This document shows, in pieces, positions 45,201 to 56,600 of a stretch of 64,000 bases of DNA. Both the position numbers and the translations under genes were made by a program. Origin of the DNA: Bidens hawaiensis (Eukaryota > Streptophyta > Magnoliopsida > Asterales > Asteraceae); contig JAIQDT010003580.1 in the NCBI GenBank assembly GCA_021521415.1, positions 1 through 64,000 of the forward strand. The letters run 5' to 3'. The notes under the pieces were generated by a model that saw only the letters and a program-made list of their open reading frames with translations, ran no database searches and was not told the origin of the DNA. Every line of letters starts with the position of its first letter. Position 1 is the stretch's first letter.

Positions 45201-46526
45201 ACTTAAGTTGACTTAACTAAAAGCTTGAAACTAACGTGCTTCACTTGTTCTTTTAATATCAGGTACCGGGAAGACATCATGTGCTCGTGTTATAGCTAAT
45301 CAAGCGGTAATTTGTATAAGATTATCTATTATTTTCTACATTAAACAGCACATTAGCATTTTAATAAAGATAATTTCTTTTTAAAAGGATGTTGTTGTAT
45401 TATACAGGGTGCCCCCTTGTTATATGTGCCATTGGAGGTGATTATGTCAAAATATTTTGGCGAAAGTGAAAGGTTGCTGGGAAAAGTGTTCACACTTGCT
45501 AACGAAATCCCCAATGGTGCAATCATATTCCTTGATGAGGTATTCATGCAATCGAATCTTAAATCTGATTTTTTTGTTGTGAAGAAATCTATATATGCGT
45601 TATGTTTTGTTTCAACTTTCGGACTTATCTGATTATAAAACAGGTGGATTCCTTTGCTACTTCTCGTGATAGTGAAACTCATGAAGCTACTCGTAGAATC
45701 TTGTCAGTCATATTACGTCAGGTAATGTTTCTTTCACTTATGGTTGACCTCCGAATTGTTAGTCAACCTACCATATATGTTAATGTTTGTGTTATGTTTA
45801 TCCCTGTATTGCAGATTGATGGGTTTGAGCAGGACAAAAAGGTAGTGGTGATAGCCGCAACCAATAGAAAACAAGATCTTGATCCTGCTTTATTAAGGTT
45901 TTGTTTTTAACATAATTTCTTAAATTTAAAGAAGCGAAACGGCTTTTCTAATTTTAACTCTTTCTCAGTCGGTTTGACTCCATGATTACTTTTGGTCTAC
46001 CGGATAATCAAACCCGTCAGGAGATAGCAGCTCAATATGCAAAACACTTAACAAAGATCGAGTTAGCTGAGTTTGCTGCAGCTACTGAAGAGTAAGATCC
46101 TTTCGCTGACCTATGCTGAGTTGAAGGGATATCTATATAATCCAATCAAATTATTTCTTCTTTTCTTATGCATGATGTCTTCTACTGTTATTGCTGTTTC
46201 TAAGTATATTTATCTACAATCCAGGATGTCTGGACGCGATATTAGAGACGTATGTCAACAAGCAGAGAGACGTTGGGCATCGAAGGTAACCAATGTCTAC
46301 ATTGTAGGACATAATTTAATATTGCAACTAGTTTGATGTAACTTAATGTTGTAAATGCAAATGATAGGTTATACGAGGTCAAGTGCAGAAAGATGAAGAC
46401 GGTTCTTCTCTTCCACCTCTACAAGAGTACCTTGAGAGCGCTTTAGAACGACATAAGGTTCTGCTTGCATCCTCTGCAACCCCGAAACCCGACCGTAACT
46501 CTCCCCCCAAATATGACTTTCTTTAA
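42288..46526 (+). CDS. AAA-type ATPase, probably mitochondrial
   Basis: Fourteen exons: 42288-42393, 43801-43964, 44048-44212, 44297-44427, 44511-44634, 44725-44984, 45051-45175, 45263-45306, 45408-45539, 45644-45721, 45815-45897, 45969-46091, 46225-46285, 46368-46526. All introns are GT-AG, all phases agree, and the product is 584 residues. The Arg/Ser/Thr-rich, acid-poor N-terminus (MASTRRLARTIQACRTI) looks like a mitochondrial presequence. A hydrophobic segment lies near residues 74-85. The AAA module has Walker A GPPGTGKT (356-363), Walker B IIFLDE (about 412-417), sensor-1 AATN (457-460) and an arginine in LLSRFD (about 472). ISWENIAGYNQQKRDIEDTI precedes it, as in other AAA ATPases. No metalloprotease HExxH is present, so it is not an FtsH protease. 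It probably remodels proteins using ATP; substrate unknown. Intron 1 (1407 bp) holds transposon sequence. Confidence 0.9.
42661..43749. mobile_element. hAT-like insertion in intron 1 of the AAA gene, probably nested
   Basis: Left terminus TAGGGCTTGCTC and right terminus, reverse-complemented, TAGGGCTGTCCAAACCGCTC. Flanks CTTGTTAT and GTTATTAT agree at 6 of 8 positions, a decayed 8-bp duplication. Inside, TTAGGGGTGTCAATCGTGTCG (reverse strand, ending about 43560) is a second hAT-type end, so a nested element is likely. It makes up most of the intron. Confidence 0.55.
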
Positions 46527-46801
46527 AAACTAAATTTGTAAATCATATTGGATTTCTAGATAAACATATAATTTGGATACTTAGTTCTATTTATTTGGAT
46601 ACAAATAAGAATCTTGCATACATGAAATTTAACAATCAACACTAACTTGGGTATCAATCATATCATATGCCGAAATTGAAGTGGAGTAAGCTTAGTAGCA
46701 TTGCTCCTTTCCTGCATATTACATAACAAAGTATTTTTTTAATCCTAAATAAATATAAATTATTGATATAAAATACAAGATCTGGTTTGTTAATGGTAAT
46801 T
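46527..46801. other. 3' region of the AAA gene
   Basis: AT-rich; no gene. Presumably holds the 3' untranslated region of the AAA gene. Confidence 0.5.
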
Positions 46802-47168
46802 TCAGCACCTTTCAACGGACGAGTGTGAGTCACTATCGTCTTCTTCAGCGCGCTTACGTTTCCGATCACATGTTTGTGAACATATAAACGATGTAAGCTG
46901 CAACTGCGTCTTCAACATCATCTCCTTTAACTCGTTCTCTCTCTCCAGTCTCCGGTTCTCCGCCTCAATCCTCAACGCTTCTCTTGTTTTTGTCATCTCT
47001 AGCTCTGCCTCGTGTCTCATTAACATACTCTGCAAAATCTTGTAAACTAGCTGCCACGCTTCGTCGTGACGTGCCAGAATTCCATCCTTGGTCTTCAAAG
47101 GCGGAGTCTGCCTGCTGATCGTCATAGTTGTTACTCGAGCTCAAGTTGGAAGTGGATTTATCGGCCAT
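46802..47168 (-). pseudogene. Coiled-coil ORF fragment, two overlapping frames
   Basis: One frame (47125-46802, 107 residues) encodes a Glu/Arg-rich helical segment (HEAELEMTKTREALRIEAEN onward) and ends in a basic-acidic tail (RKRKRAEEDDSDSHSS). An overlapping frame from 47168 begins MADKSTSNLSSSNNYDD and stays open to 46965. Joining its start to the coiled-coil frame needs one frame change near 47100-47125. Composition resembles the C-terminal helix of NAM-associated/Harbinger ORF1-type proteins. I infer a decayed transposon or gene fragment; a small functional ORF is not excluded. Confidence 0.4.
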
Positions 47169-47623
47169 GATCCAAACGAAATTCAGAATGGAATGATTGA
47201 TAGTATTCGACTTAAAAATAAAAGTGATGCAACAAGTGGAATGATTGATCGGATTCCACAAACCACAAAAATTGATTGCTTAGTTTTTCTTTTCTTTTTT
47301 TCTTTTTACCAGTTTCAAATATTCCTACTTTTCATAAAGTGGAATAACTTTTCCAACAATGTAAAACCCGTTTGAGTTCATAGAGTAAGAAAAAGAACAT
47401 GCACATGGCTAGTGGTGAAATTAAAGAAGTAAATAATTGAGGGACCGCAAACTTCCTTTTTATAATTTAGCCAAGAAAAATAACCAAAACACTTAATTTT
47501 GATATATTTTCAATTTTTCATATTATTGTTTGTGTGATTAAATTTTTGTTTTTAAAGTTATAAAGTATATAAATTAAGGGGTCTTTTTATGTTAATGCAT
47601 AATTAGATATTCATCTTCATTTA

Positions 47624-48017
47624 AACTGACTTCATATTCAGATTTGTCTCGTTGAGAAACATGAAATTCATATATTATGGGTCCCGTAACTCATTTTCTA
47701 GGCAGAGATATGCCCGTTTTACTAAAAGACACTTTCCTTGAAACCCATCTTGTTCAGTTTTCACTTCGGCTTCAGGTTTCTCATCCAATCCTCTCCCGAA
47801 TCCTTCTTAACCCGCAATACATGTTTCCCCATCCTTCCATCTTCTCGAGGCTTGCCTAATCTTCATCTGGATGGTTCTGAATTAGCTCGTTTAAGCTCCT
47901 TAACTTCCAATGTCCTGAAAACACATAGCAATGCTTGAAGTACCAATGTTCATTCATTTATTTACCTAAATATAACTAATTAATACATAATAATAACCAA
48001 CTTTTACCCAACTATCA
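47624..48017 (-). repeat. 3' LTR, truncated
   Basis: Matches 52126-52519. Only the first 394 bp (U3 side) remain, and the sequence diverges abruptly below 47624, so the distal 900 bp and the outer target duplication are lost. Confidence 0.8.
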
Positions 48018-50284
48018 CATCCCCACACTTATCCTTATTCGTCCCGAAAAAGATTTTGCAATGGAATCAGAATCAGAGATCATTCTCAAAATACTTCATA
48101 GATTATCTTAATTAAGCACAAAGAACACAAAAACCGCGATTGCCGATATTGTTGTCCACTTAAACCCATGCCTCAATACTTACCGGGAAAAATAAGGGGT
48201 GACAGTTTTATTAGTTCATATGATTAAAATAGAACCCACACTTCAAAGCCCTGAAGCCACCTTACCATGCTTTATTATAGTTTTACCGAACCAGACCACC
48301 CCAACTTGACTTAAACCTTAAAATTAGACGATCAAAATTTTACACATTTGTACAATTTTTCAAGCCCATATATAATAGCTAAGACAATCTTGGATATTTT
48401 TATCGAACCAAAACCCAAACTTAAGTATTAAAGTCTACCAAAATGGCCATTAGATACGATTAAGATGCAATTAGGAAACCAACTAGTAAATAGCCCCCAC
48501 TACATGACATACCCCCGTTATCAAGCAATACCCCGAAGTCCATCACCATACGTGATTAGGCACGAATTCATCTGTAGGGCTTACATATGACGTGTCCCGT
48601 GTAGTCCGTTTCTTAATGGTAATGAGACGCGAGCACGGGGACCCCATATGACTAACAGCATGGATGATCAAGTCAGTAGTGAATTTGTGCTTTTAAAGCA
48701 CTTTTTGTGATAATGTTTAATGACTTATGAATTGGCAGATAAACTGCAGGTTTGCTCTTTTTAAGCTTTTTTAATATGAATAAATCTACTTAGGATTTAC
48801 GCATACCAGATGATAAACCGCATACCGACCCATGGTCTCCGAACCCCGAAGCATCCCATCAATACATGATTTAAGGCCATAAAATCATACGCCTATGAAG
48901 TGTTAGCCACTTAACTAGCAGTATTTTCATTTATGTTTATATCACAAGCCATTTAACATACTCTAACGTTAAGCCTATCCAACCATTGTACTATAGACTA
49001 TTCATATTAAAATATATTTTTGGTGATCAAATATAATAGAAAGGCTTGAGTATGGCCTAATCTTTCATTCCAGTCCTTACACAGACTTAGCTAAACAAAC
49101 AAAACCCTGAAGGTGTTTCCCACTAAAAATCAAGCATTTAAGGTTCAATTAAGTCAACAACCAAATTATCCTTTCATTCTCAAGACTGAGCCTACCAATA
49201 CATCTCAAATTACGTGTGTTCCTGTTCTCTTTATCTCATATTATATAATAATTTTGAAAAATAATCCCCGATTTTTCTATCATTTTCCATTATTGTGTAA
49301 AAAATCTTAATTCAAGGAACATTAAACTTTTAAATTTTCACTTTCTCCCCCATCCCCACACTTGAGACAAACATTGTCCTCAATGTTGAAAATTTAAGAC
49401 ATAAAATAGGGACAAGGTTAAAATTCACTTTGACAATTTTAAAACCGGGCCTAATGTGATGGTGGTTATTACTAACTATACACAAATACAATTACACTTT
49501 TAACACAAATACTAAGAAAATAAATAAGGTTATGAAAACGAAATTACCTGATAAATAAGAAAAACTCTCATGTGCAACTCTCGTGCCCTCGGTGATCTCT
49601 CGGTGAACGTAACTCCTCAATTCTCAAAATAAAATCTGCAAACTCTCAAACATGTAGAAGCAAGCTTCTCACAAATGTTAAAAATATAGGTCTTTTAAAT
49701 CGTTTGCAAAACCATTAATTTTAAATTACCAACCGAGATTAATAAATTTCATAACCAAATTTGTTAAACGAGTAAAAATCTTAAAAGACCTAACTCACTT
49801 TCGTAGGAATCACGGTTACATTTAGCGTATGCAACAAGCCCTTTAAACCCCCTGTAGCCCGGGTGGACAGGTATGGTCTCGTGAAGGTTTATAGTGAACT
49901 ATACCCACAAAGTTCAACTACAACAAAAATATACACGTACCTGAATACAAGGCCAGGTTGCCTCCCGATTAGCGCTAAGTTTTTGTTAAGGTCTTTAGCC
50001 GGACCTTACCTGATTTGGCAGTTATGGTGGTCTAATGGAACATTTACCTGCTGAGTTTCCTATGAAATCTCGATAGCGAACACTTCTCGGCTCTACTTCC
50101 TCCTTCATGTTCAGCATGTCTGATAAACCAAAATCGGTCGGTGTGAATGCATATTTACCTTCAGAATTTCCAACATATGCTCGGTAGCGAACACGCGAGC
50201 CCACACACTCTTTCTTATCTTCGAAACATCAAATATTGATCGGGGCCGAACCGAGCATATTCCGACCCAGTTTCCTGTGTAAGC
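48018..50284 (-). other. Retrotransposon interior without recognisable domains
   Basis: AT-rich, stop-filled sequence between gag-like frames and polypurine tract. No pol domain could be identified on either strand. Confidence 0.55.
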
Positions 50285-51022
50285 TCAGTATTTAAGGTGT
50301 TGTGTCCACACCTTTTTCTTTGTTGTTGAAAAGCTTGTAGAACCAATATAGACACATTTCTTAATACTGTGCCCACTATCCTTCACCTCTACCTTCCTCT
50401 TATTATCTTCAACTGGGTCCACACATTCAACATCGTCATCAGCAACAACAACCAAGGCATCCATTGGCTCTTTGGTAACTAGAGGAATTGGCATGGTATT
50501 ATTCTCCACAACCACCTCCTCAAACTCATTATTCGAAAGATCAAGAGTCTCCTCTTCCAATTCATCTTCTATATCACCAACCACCATTTCACGATCTCGT
50601 TTAATTTGGGCCAAATCATCAATGAGTTGGCTCATCAATTCATCTTGAGCAACATTAACATTTTCATGAACTTCCATCCTCAGACTGAGGTCCTTAAGCA
50701 GTGCCAACACCTTAGAATCTTGATTATTATATTAAGGAATTTCTTCGTATATTGGCTAAAGGTACTCATTAGAATAGTAGTCATACTCCTCCTCTTGATA
50801 ACTTACAAACGTTGGTGTCTCGGGCCCATCACTATCATACTTATCTGACTCATAATATTCTTGATAATTAGGTGGAGGCGGTGAATAATTTTGGTACTGT
50901 ATATTGCGACCCTGCTGGTTGAAGTTCCCTTGTCTATAACTATATGACTCATAATAGCTTTGAGGGTTTGGTGAAGGTGGTTCATGATATGAATGTGGAT
51001 AGTCCGAATCATCATCCTCCAT
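50285..51022 (-). pseudogene. Decayed gag-like frames
   Basis: Two minus-strand frames follow the PBS. 51022-50756 encodes a Tyr/Ser/Pro/Asp-rich sequence (MEDDDSDYPHSYHEPPSPNP onward). 50710-50285 encodes a helical, acidic sequence (LKDLSLRMEVHENVNVAQDE, then ELEEETLDLSNNEFEEVVVE). Position right after the PBS and composition fit the N-terminal gag region of Athila/Tat-type elements. No CCHC zinc knuckle or capsid domain is seen. Confidence 0.5.
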
Positions 51023-51200
51023 AACCTTATACCCTTCATGTGGGTCATAAACCCAATTTCACGTCATCTTACGTTACCTACACACATGAGACACACAAAT
51101 ACCTCGCGTAAAATCAACGAAGAAAAGTAAATAAACTAAAATTTAAACTAAATTAAGCTAATTTAAACTAAACTAAACTAAACTAGCACTAAGCGCGTTG

Positions 51201-51220
51201 AGTCCCCGACAACGGCACCA
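51201..51220 (-). other. Primer-binding site
   Basis: Minus-strand TGGTGCCGTTGTCGGGGACT, 3 nt after the end of the 5' LTR. It differs slightly from the TGGCGCCGTTGCCGGGGA form common in plant Gypsy elements. Confidence 0.75.
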
Positions 51221-51223
51221 TTT

Positions 51224-52519
51224 TGACGTAGGTTGCCGCGGTCTACTCAAAAACAATTAATTAAAGACTTAAATATCTATAACTAGTACAGGTAAGTAAG
51301 GTCGTCTCCACAGGGACTCACGGGAAGTGCAAGTTTATTTAATTTATAACTAATTATTTAATCTAAGCGGACAGACGATGTCAAGCAGTTTTTAGAAAAA
51401 GATTTAATTAAAACTAATGATTACTTAAAACGATTTGTAAACAATATTAATTAAAAGTATTCATTATAGGTTCGGGTTATGTGTTCAATACGTTAATCAC
51501 AGATTCCCTCGTCTTTGGTGTTACAATAATTGCTAGTCCTATGGTTTGATTTATGATGACAAACGATACCTTAACCGAATTGTTGACACAAATGAACCCG
51601 GACTCCAAAATTATCAAATCTATGTCTAGGACAACTAACTCAATGATAAGGTTTGATGATTTTAGTTCAATGACACAAGAGCTTAAACCCTAAATGTTGA
51701 TGAACAACCAAACAAATGTTACACAAATCAATAATCGCAAACACAAACTTTAATCAACCAAATAACTAATTGAGCAAGACAAATTCATATAAAATCAATC
51801 AAGCTATAATCATTAAGCATAAGAATCTGATCATAACAGTATTTCACACAAAACCTTAGTCTAGAACGAACACACACGACTAGCCGGACATCGACATAAT
51901 CATTAAACCACTTATCTTGATGAACATATGATCAATGATGGAACCGGAAGCTTCGGGATGGCTGAAACTCGCCCTAGAACACTTCTTCTACCTCTGAAAG
52001 TCGTAATATGCCGAATGGTGAGGTTAATGGGTTTATATAAGGCAAAACCTAAATTTTGGCCGACTTAAGCAACTTCGCGTATCGCGAAGTTGCATGCCCT
52101 GCATCTTCGCGTATCGCGAAGGTGCAACTGACTTCATATTCAGATTCGTCTCATTGAGAAACATGAAATTCATATATTATGGGTCATGTAACTCATTTTC
52201 TAGGCTGATATATGCCCGTTTTACTAAAAGTCACTTTCCTTGTAACCCATCGTGTTCAGTTTTCACTTCGGCTTCAGGTTTCTCATCCAATCCTCTCCCG
52301 AATCCTTCTTAACCCTCAATACATGTTTCCCCATCCTTCCATCTTCTCGAGGCTTGCCTAATCTTCATCTGGATGGTTCTGAATTAGCTTGTTTAAGCTC
52401 CTTAACTTCCAATGTCTAGAAAACACATAGCAATGCTTGAAGTACGAATGTTCATTCATTTATTTACCTAAATATAACTAATTAATATATAATAATAACT
52501 AACTTTTACCCAACCATCA
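51224..52519 (-). repeat. 5' LTR with promoter-proximal palindromes
   Basis: Complete LTR on the minus strand. A TATA box CCTTATATAAAC lies at 52042-52031. Upstream of it are a 25-nt palindrome (52069-52093, arms GCAACTTCGCG around TAT) and a 17-nt copy (52105-52121, arms CTTCGCG around TAT). The R/U5 side includes CCTGTGGAGACGACC, typical of this LTR group. Confidence 0.75.
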
Positions 52520-52726
52520 ACTAAAACCATAGTTCACTCTTTGCAAAACGATGTAGTAATTTGTCATATAGAAAAGTTAAAAAAAAGCAAAAATTCTAAC
52601 ATCACATAAACTTGTAGGGGTGAACAAAAATCTAACCATAAAAAAAATAGGATCGTTAACAGAAAATATTAACCAAAATTAATCATAACTGAACAAAATC
52701 AATGGTTTTGATAAATGTGTATATGT
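52520..52726. other. AT-rich spacer
   Basis: No gene or bounded element. Confidence 0.5.
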
Positions 52727-53095
52727 CAACCGACTTTAGAAAGGCTAGGGTTCTCCAGCGGATATCCAGGTTCAATCCCCACTTGTGTCACTTTGGGTGG
52801 ATATTGACTATGAATTATTTGAGCCAGGCCTTGTATAACGTTGCCAGTTTGGACCACCAGAGTTTTCGTCCCATTGTGTGTTACGCCAAAGAGTTCTGCT
52901 CTTGTAGCGGCACAACAACTGTTAAGTGGCGGCCACCAGTATGGTTTCCCAGGGAACGCTCAAGCCAAACTCTGAAGTTAGCGTGAGCCCGGTTAAGGCA
53001 CATAGTCTGGCTAGAGTGGGACATCACGGCTCTCCAAATTTGAAGAGTATGGTAGCTTAAATGCTAGAGAGTCGTCGTTCTAAAAAAAATAAAGG
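52727..53095 (+). mobile_element. Possible SINE
   Basis: A perfect pol III B box GGTTCAATCCC lies at 52769-52779, and the unit ends about 300 bp later in an A-rich tail (AAAAAAAATAAAG, about 53082-53094). The A box is not convincing. The sequence between is GC-richer than its flanks. A pseudogene of unknown origin is the alternative. Confidence 0.35.
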
Positions 53096-53619
53096 AAACT
53101 AAAACGAACCGAACTAAACCTTTTATGTTTATGTTGTTCCAAAACTTATACTCCCATCTCTATCGTTTACACCTCTTTACAAGTTCCAACTTCGAACATT
53201 CAAATTTACGTTCCAACTATCTATATCAAAGTTTGAAACATCACAGCTAAACTTGACAGTTGGAACATACATATTTCAGTTTTGAAACTTCATAATTGAG
53301 CTTGGTATCATAACCGAACCAATTTCAACTAGAATAAAGAAAAGAAAAAAAACGTAAAATAACCGCCCATTCAGTTATGGCTATGGTTAACCAATCTATC
53401 ATAACCGAACCTCATTTATGATTTTGATTACGCCTCCATAACCAAACCGAACCAACTTTAAAGTTTTTTACTTTTTAATTATTAATAATAATAATAATAA
53501 TAATAATACCCCACCCCCATCTTTATGTTTCTTGCAAATTGAGTTACCTTACCAACAACACACTGAGGAATCTTGACGGAAGCCAAAAAGAAAAGAAAAG
53601 AAAAGAAAAGAAAAGAAAG
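53096..53619. other. Upstream region of the UBX gene
   Basis: AT-rich spacer with an (AAT)n microsatellite at about 53481-53508 and a purine-rich AAAAG repeat (53586-53618) directly before the start codon, probably part of the 5' untranslated leader. Confidence 0.5.
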
Positions 53620-56600
53620 ATGAGTAGTTCTCGTGATAAGAAGCCCTCAAGCAGTCGACCCGGCGGTATTCGGACCCTATCCGATTTGAATCGGCCATTC
53701 GCCAATGATTCCGACAGTGACTCCGATGGCCCTCAGGAGTACTACACCGGCGGCGAAAAGAGGTTTACACCTTTTTTTAATCAATTACTGTTACTTTATA
53801 ACCCTATACTATCTTAAAGTTCGCATCAGTGCTTAGTTATTTCCGAATCGAGAGTTGTGGAAAGACTGTAGCTTTAAGGAATTAGGGTTGTGATTTGATG
53901 AATTGGGATTAGATAATATAATTACTTTATTAAAGATAGTATGGATGGGTTATTCCCAGTTTGCTCAATAATTCAGATTCTTTCTGCATATTTATATGAT
54001 TATATTTGATTATGTTAAATCCAACGCTGTGTTCAGTGGTGGAGCCAGAAAATTTTTTCCATGGGTTCTCTATTTTTTGTTACTCGGAGTTCTACTAACC
54101 GACAGCCAGGACTGGTGGAGTCATAAAATACAATACCATAGAATTACATCAACGCGGTAAGCGGCTCCGTTAACCTTATTTTGTAAGATGCAAAAATATG
54201 TTCGCTTTAAAAATGAGTTAGGACGTTAGGTCAATGAAGTTATTTAGCGATGAAAAAATAACCACGTGAACGAATTGCATGAACAAGCAACTAACTTCTC
54301 TTAGTTTAATAATCGTTTTAACTTGATTAAGAAACATATAAACAAAATTAGACATAAAAATTAAATGATAAATGATTAATGGTACTCTATTAGTTAAACT
54401 TAAAAATTAAATTAAAAACCAATAAGTGTTACAACTTACAAGCTGCAATAATTATTTACAGCAACTAGCAAGTTTGATTTTGATTGCACCCAGGAAAAAG
54501 AAAATTAATTATTTGGTGAATTTATGAACGGGTGGAAAAGGGAAAAAGTAGGAGAGGAAGATTAGAACTCGCGACCTGTGGGAATTAAAAAGCTGTTTCA
54601 CCACCATGCCAAAAGGGTATTTTGTAACTACTATTCGCTGTTTTGTCAATAAGGTAACTATCTTATGGGTTTGCTTGATTTCCGATAGCTTATTTTACAT
54701 ATAAACTACGAAAAACTATGGGTTCGCTTGAACCCGATGCCTTATACGTGGCTCCGTCACTGGCTGTGTTCCCCAATTTCATTTAACAAGAGAGAAGAAA
54801 GGAAAATGAACCAGGATAGAAACGAAAGGAAAAGTTATGATGATTTATGAAAAGGAAAGGAAATTAAACATTTTATTTATGTGTTTCCGAGATGGGATGA
54901 AAAGAAGAGAAAGTTAGATTCTTTTTACTATTATACCCTTTTAGTAAAATTATAATAAAAAACACATCTGATAAGTGATTGTGCTTCACAACATTTATCC
55001 TTGCACTCGTTAAAATCTTCGTTTTATTAATTTGTATTATTAATCTTGGGCCTTTCTTGGCATCTATATCCAGTAAATTTTTTCACAATCACTTAAATAA
55101 ATAGCACCAGCATCATTGTATCCAAACAGTTCATTTTAAAAACCAATTATTTTTCCTTTGTTCTTTTGTATAATAATATCAAAGTAATTTATAACTTGCA
55201 AAGTAGATAGTTGTAAGTATTAAACAAAACCATATAGGATTACAATGAAATATCAAAACTAGGATCATCAACTGCAAATTTGCTGTATTGTAATCAGTGT
55301 TATCAGAAAATTGAAAACTAATAATTATGGCTTCAATATGCAATAAAAAGATTATTTTTTTGTCAAACCAAAAATTTATTTAGTAACACATTTCAAAAAC
55401 TTTCCTTACAAGGTAGAAAACTGCTTGGTTAATTGGGATTCAATAATCAGAAATTTCACGAATGTGGAGTCTGGAATTATGTATATGTTCATAACTAATT
55501 GATCAAGCTTAAAGCTTTTGAAAGATTTTCGTGTAAAAGTTGTAGCTTGAAAACCTATGGTTATGGCTTTAATTAGCAGTAAAAAGATTATTTTTTTTGT
55601 CAAACCGATATTTATTAACACACTTTGAAAACTTTCACTATAAGGTGGAAAACTGCTTGGTTAATTAGGGTTTAATAATCAGAAATTTCACCAATGTGGA
55701 GTCTGGATTTATGTATATGTTCTAAACTAATCGATCAAAGCTTCAAGCTTTTGAAATTGAAAGATTTTCGTGTAAAATTTGTAGCTTAAAAACCTATAAT
55801 TATGGCTTCAATTAGCAATAAAAAGATTCTTATTTTTTTGTCAAACCGATATTAACACATTTCCAAAACTTTCACTATAAGGTAGAAACTTGCTTGGTTA
55901 ATTAGGGTTCAATAATCAGAAATTCATCATTGTGGAGTCTGGATTTATGTATATGTTGTAAACTAATAGATCAAGCTTAAAGCTTTTGAAATATTTTCGT
56001 GAAAAGGTTGTTGTTTGATGTTCAGAAACATGATTCATCTTTTTTTATTGGTGGTAAATTTTGTTTCATTACGGAGCACTATGATTAGATCTTTGATATA
56101 TGTTTTTTGGTATGGTAACATGGTTTAGTTTCAATATTAATTCACACGAGGTAGTTTGTTTTTCGTTATATTACTGATATTTGGAACATGTTATTTGTAG
56201 TGGTATGCTTGTTCAGGATCCTAACAAGCGTAACGATGTGGATGAAATATTTAATCAAGCGAGGCAATTAGGCGGTGTGGAGGGGCCCATGGAAACTTCC
56301 CGTCCTTCTCAAAGTTTTACAGGGACCGGAAGATCACTGAGTGGTGAGTCAGCCCCTGCACCAGCTGCTGCAGAGCAACCCCAGAATGTGGTCCACAACA
56401 TAGTTTTCTGGAGAAATGGGTTCACTGTTAATGATGGACCTTTGAGGCGGTTGGATGACCCTGAAAATGCATCTTTTCTTGAGGTTGGTAATACAATGAA
56501 TTTAATAGTTTTCTTGAATCAAAGGTGGTAGTTTTTGCTTATTATATTGTTGCTATTGTATCTTTAATGGGTTAGATGTGTCAAAGTTTAAAAGTTGGAT

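Larger units (their letters stand above)
47624..52519 (-). mobile_element. LTR retrotransposon lacking pol (minus strand)
   Basis: The 5' LTR is at 52519-51224 (1296 bp, starts TGATGGTTGGG, ends TACGTCA). It is followed by a PBS-like TGGTGCCGTTGTCGGGGACT (51220-51201) and decayed gag-like frames. A purine-rich AAGTGTGGGGATG (48030-48018) abuts the 3' LTR, which starts TGATAGTTGGG at 48017 and is cut off after 394 bp at 47624. The two LTR parts are highly similar. The PBS type (TGGCGCCGTTGCCGGGGA-like) is known from Athila/Tat Gypsy elements. No protease, RT, RNase H or integrase is recognisable in the 3.2-kb interior, so this is a large non-autonomous derivative. Confidence 0.75.

Noticed and set aside
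45408..46526. FtsH-type metalloprotease
   Set aside because: The AAA module is complete but no HExxH zinc site or protease domain follows; the protein ends about 110 residues after the AAA core.
47677..47938. Frames in the truncated 3' LTR (and the matching frame at 52094-52312)
   Set aside because: They lie within LTR sequence and are repeated in both LTRs with differing stops; not genes.
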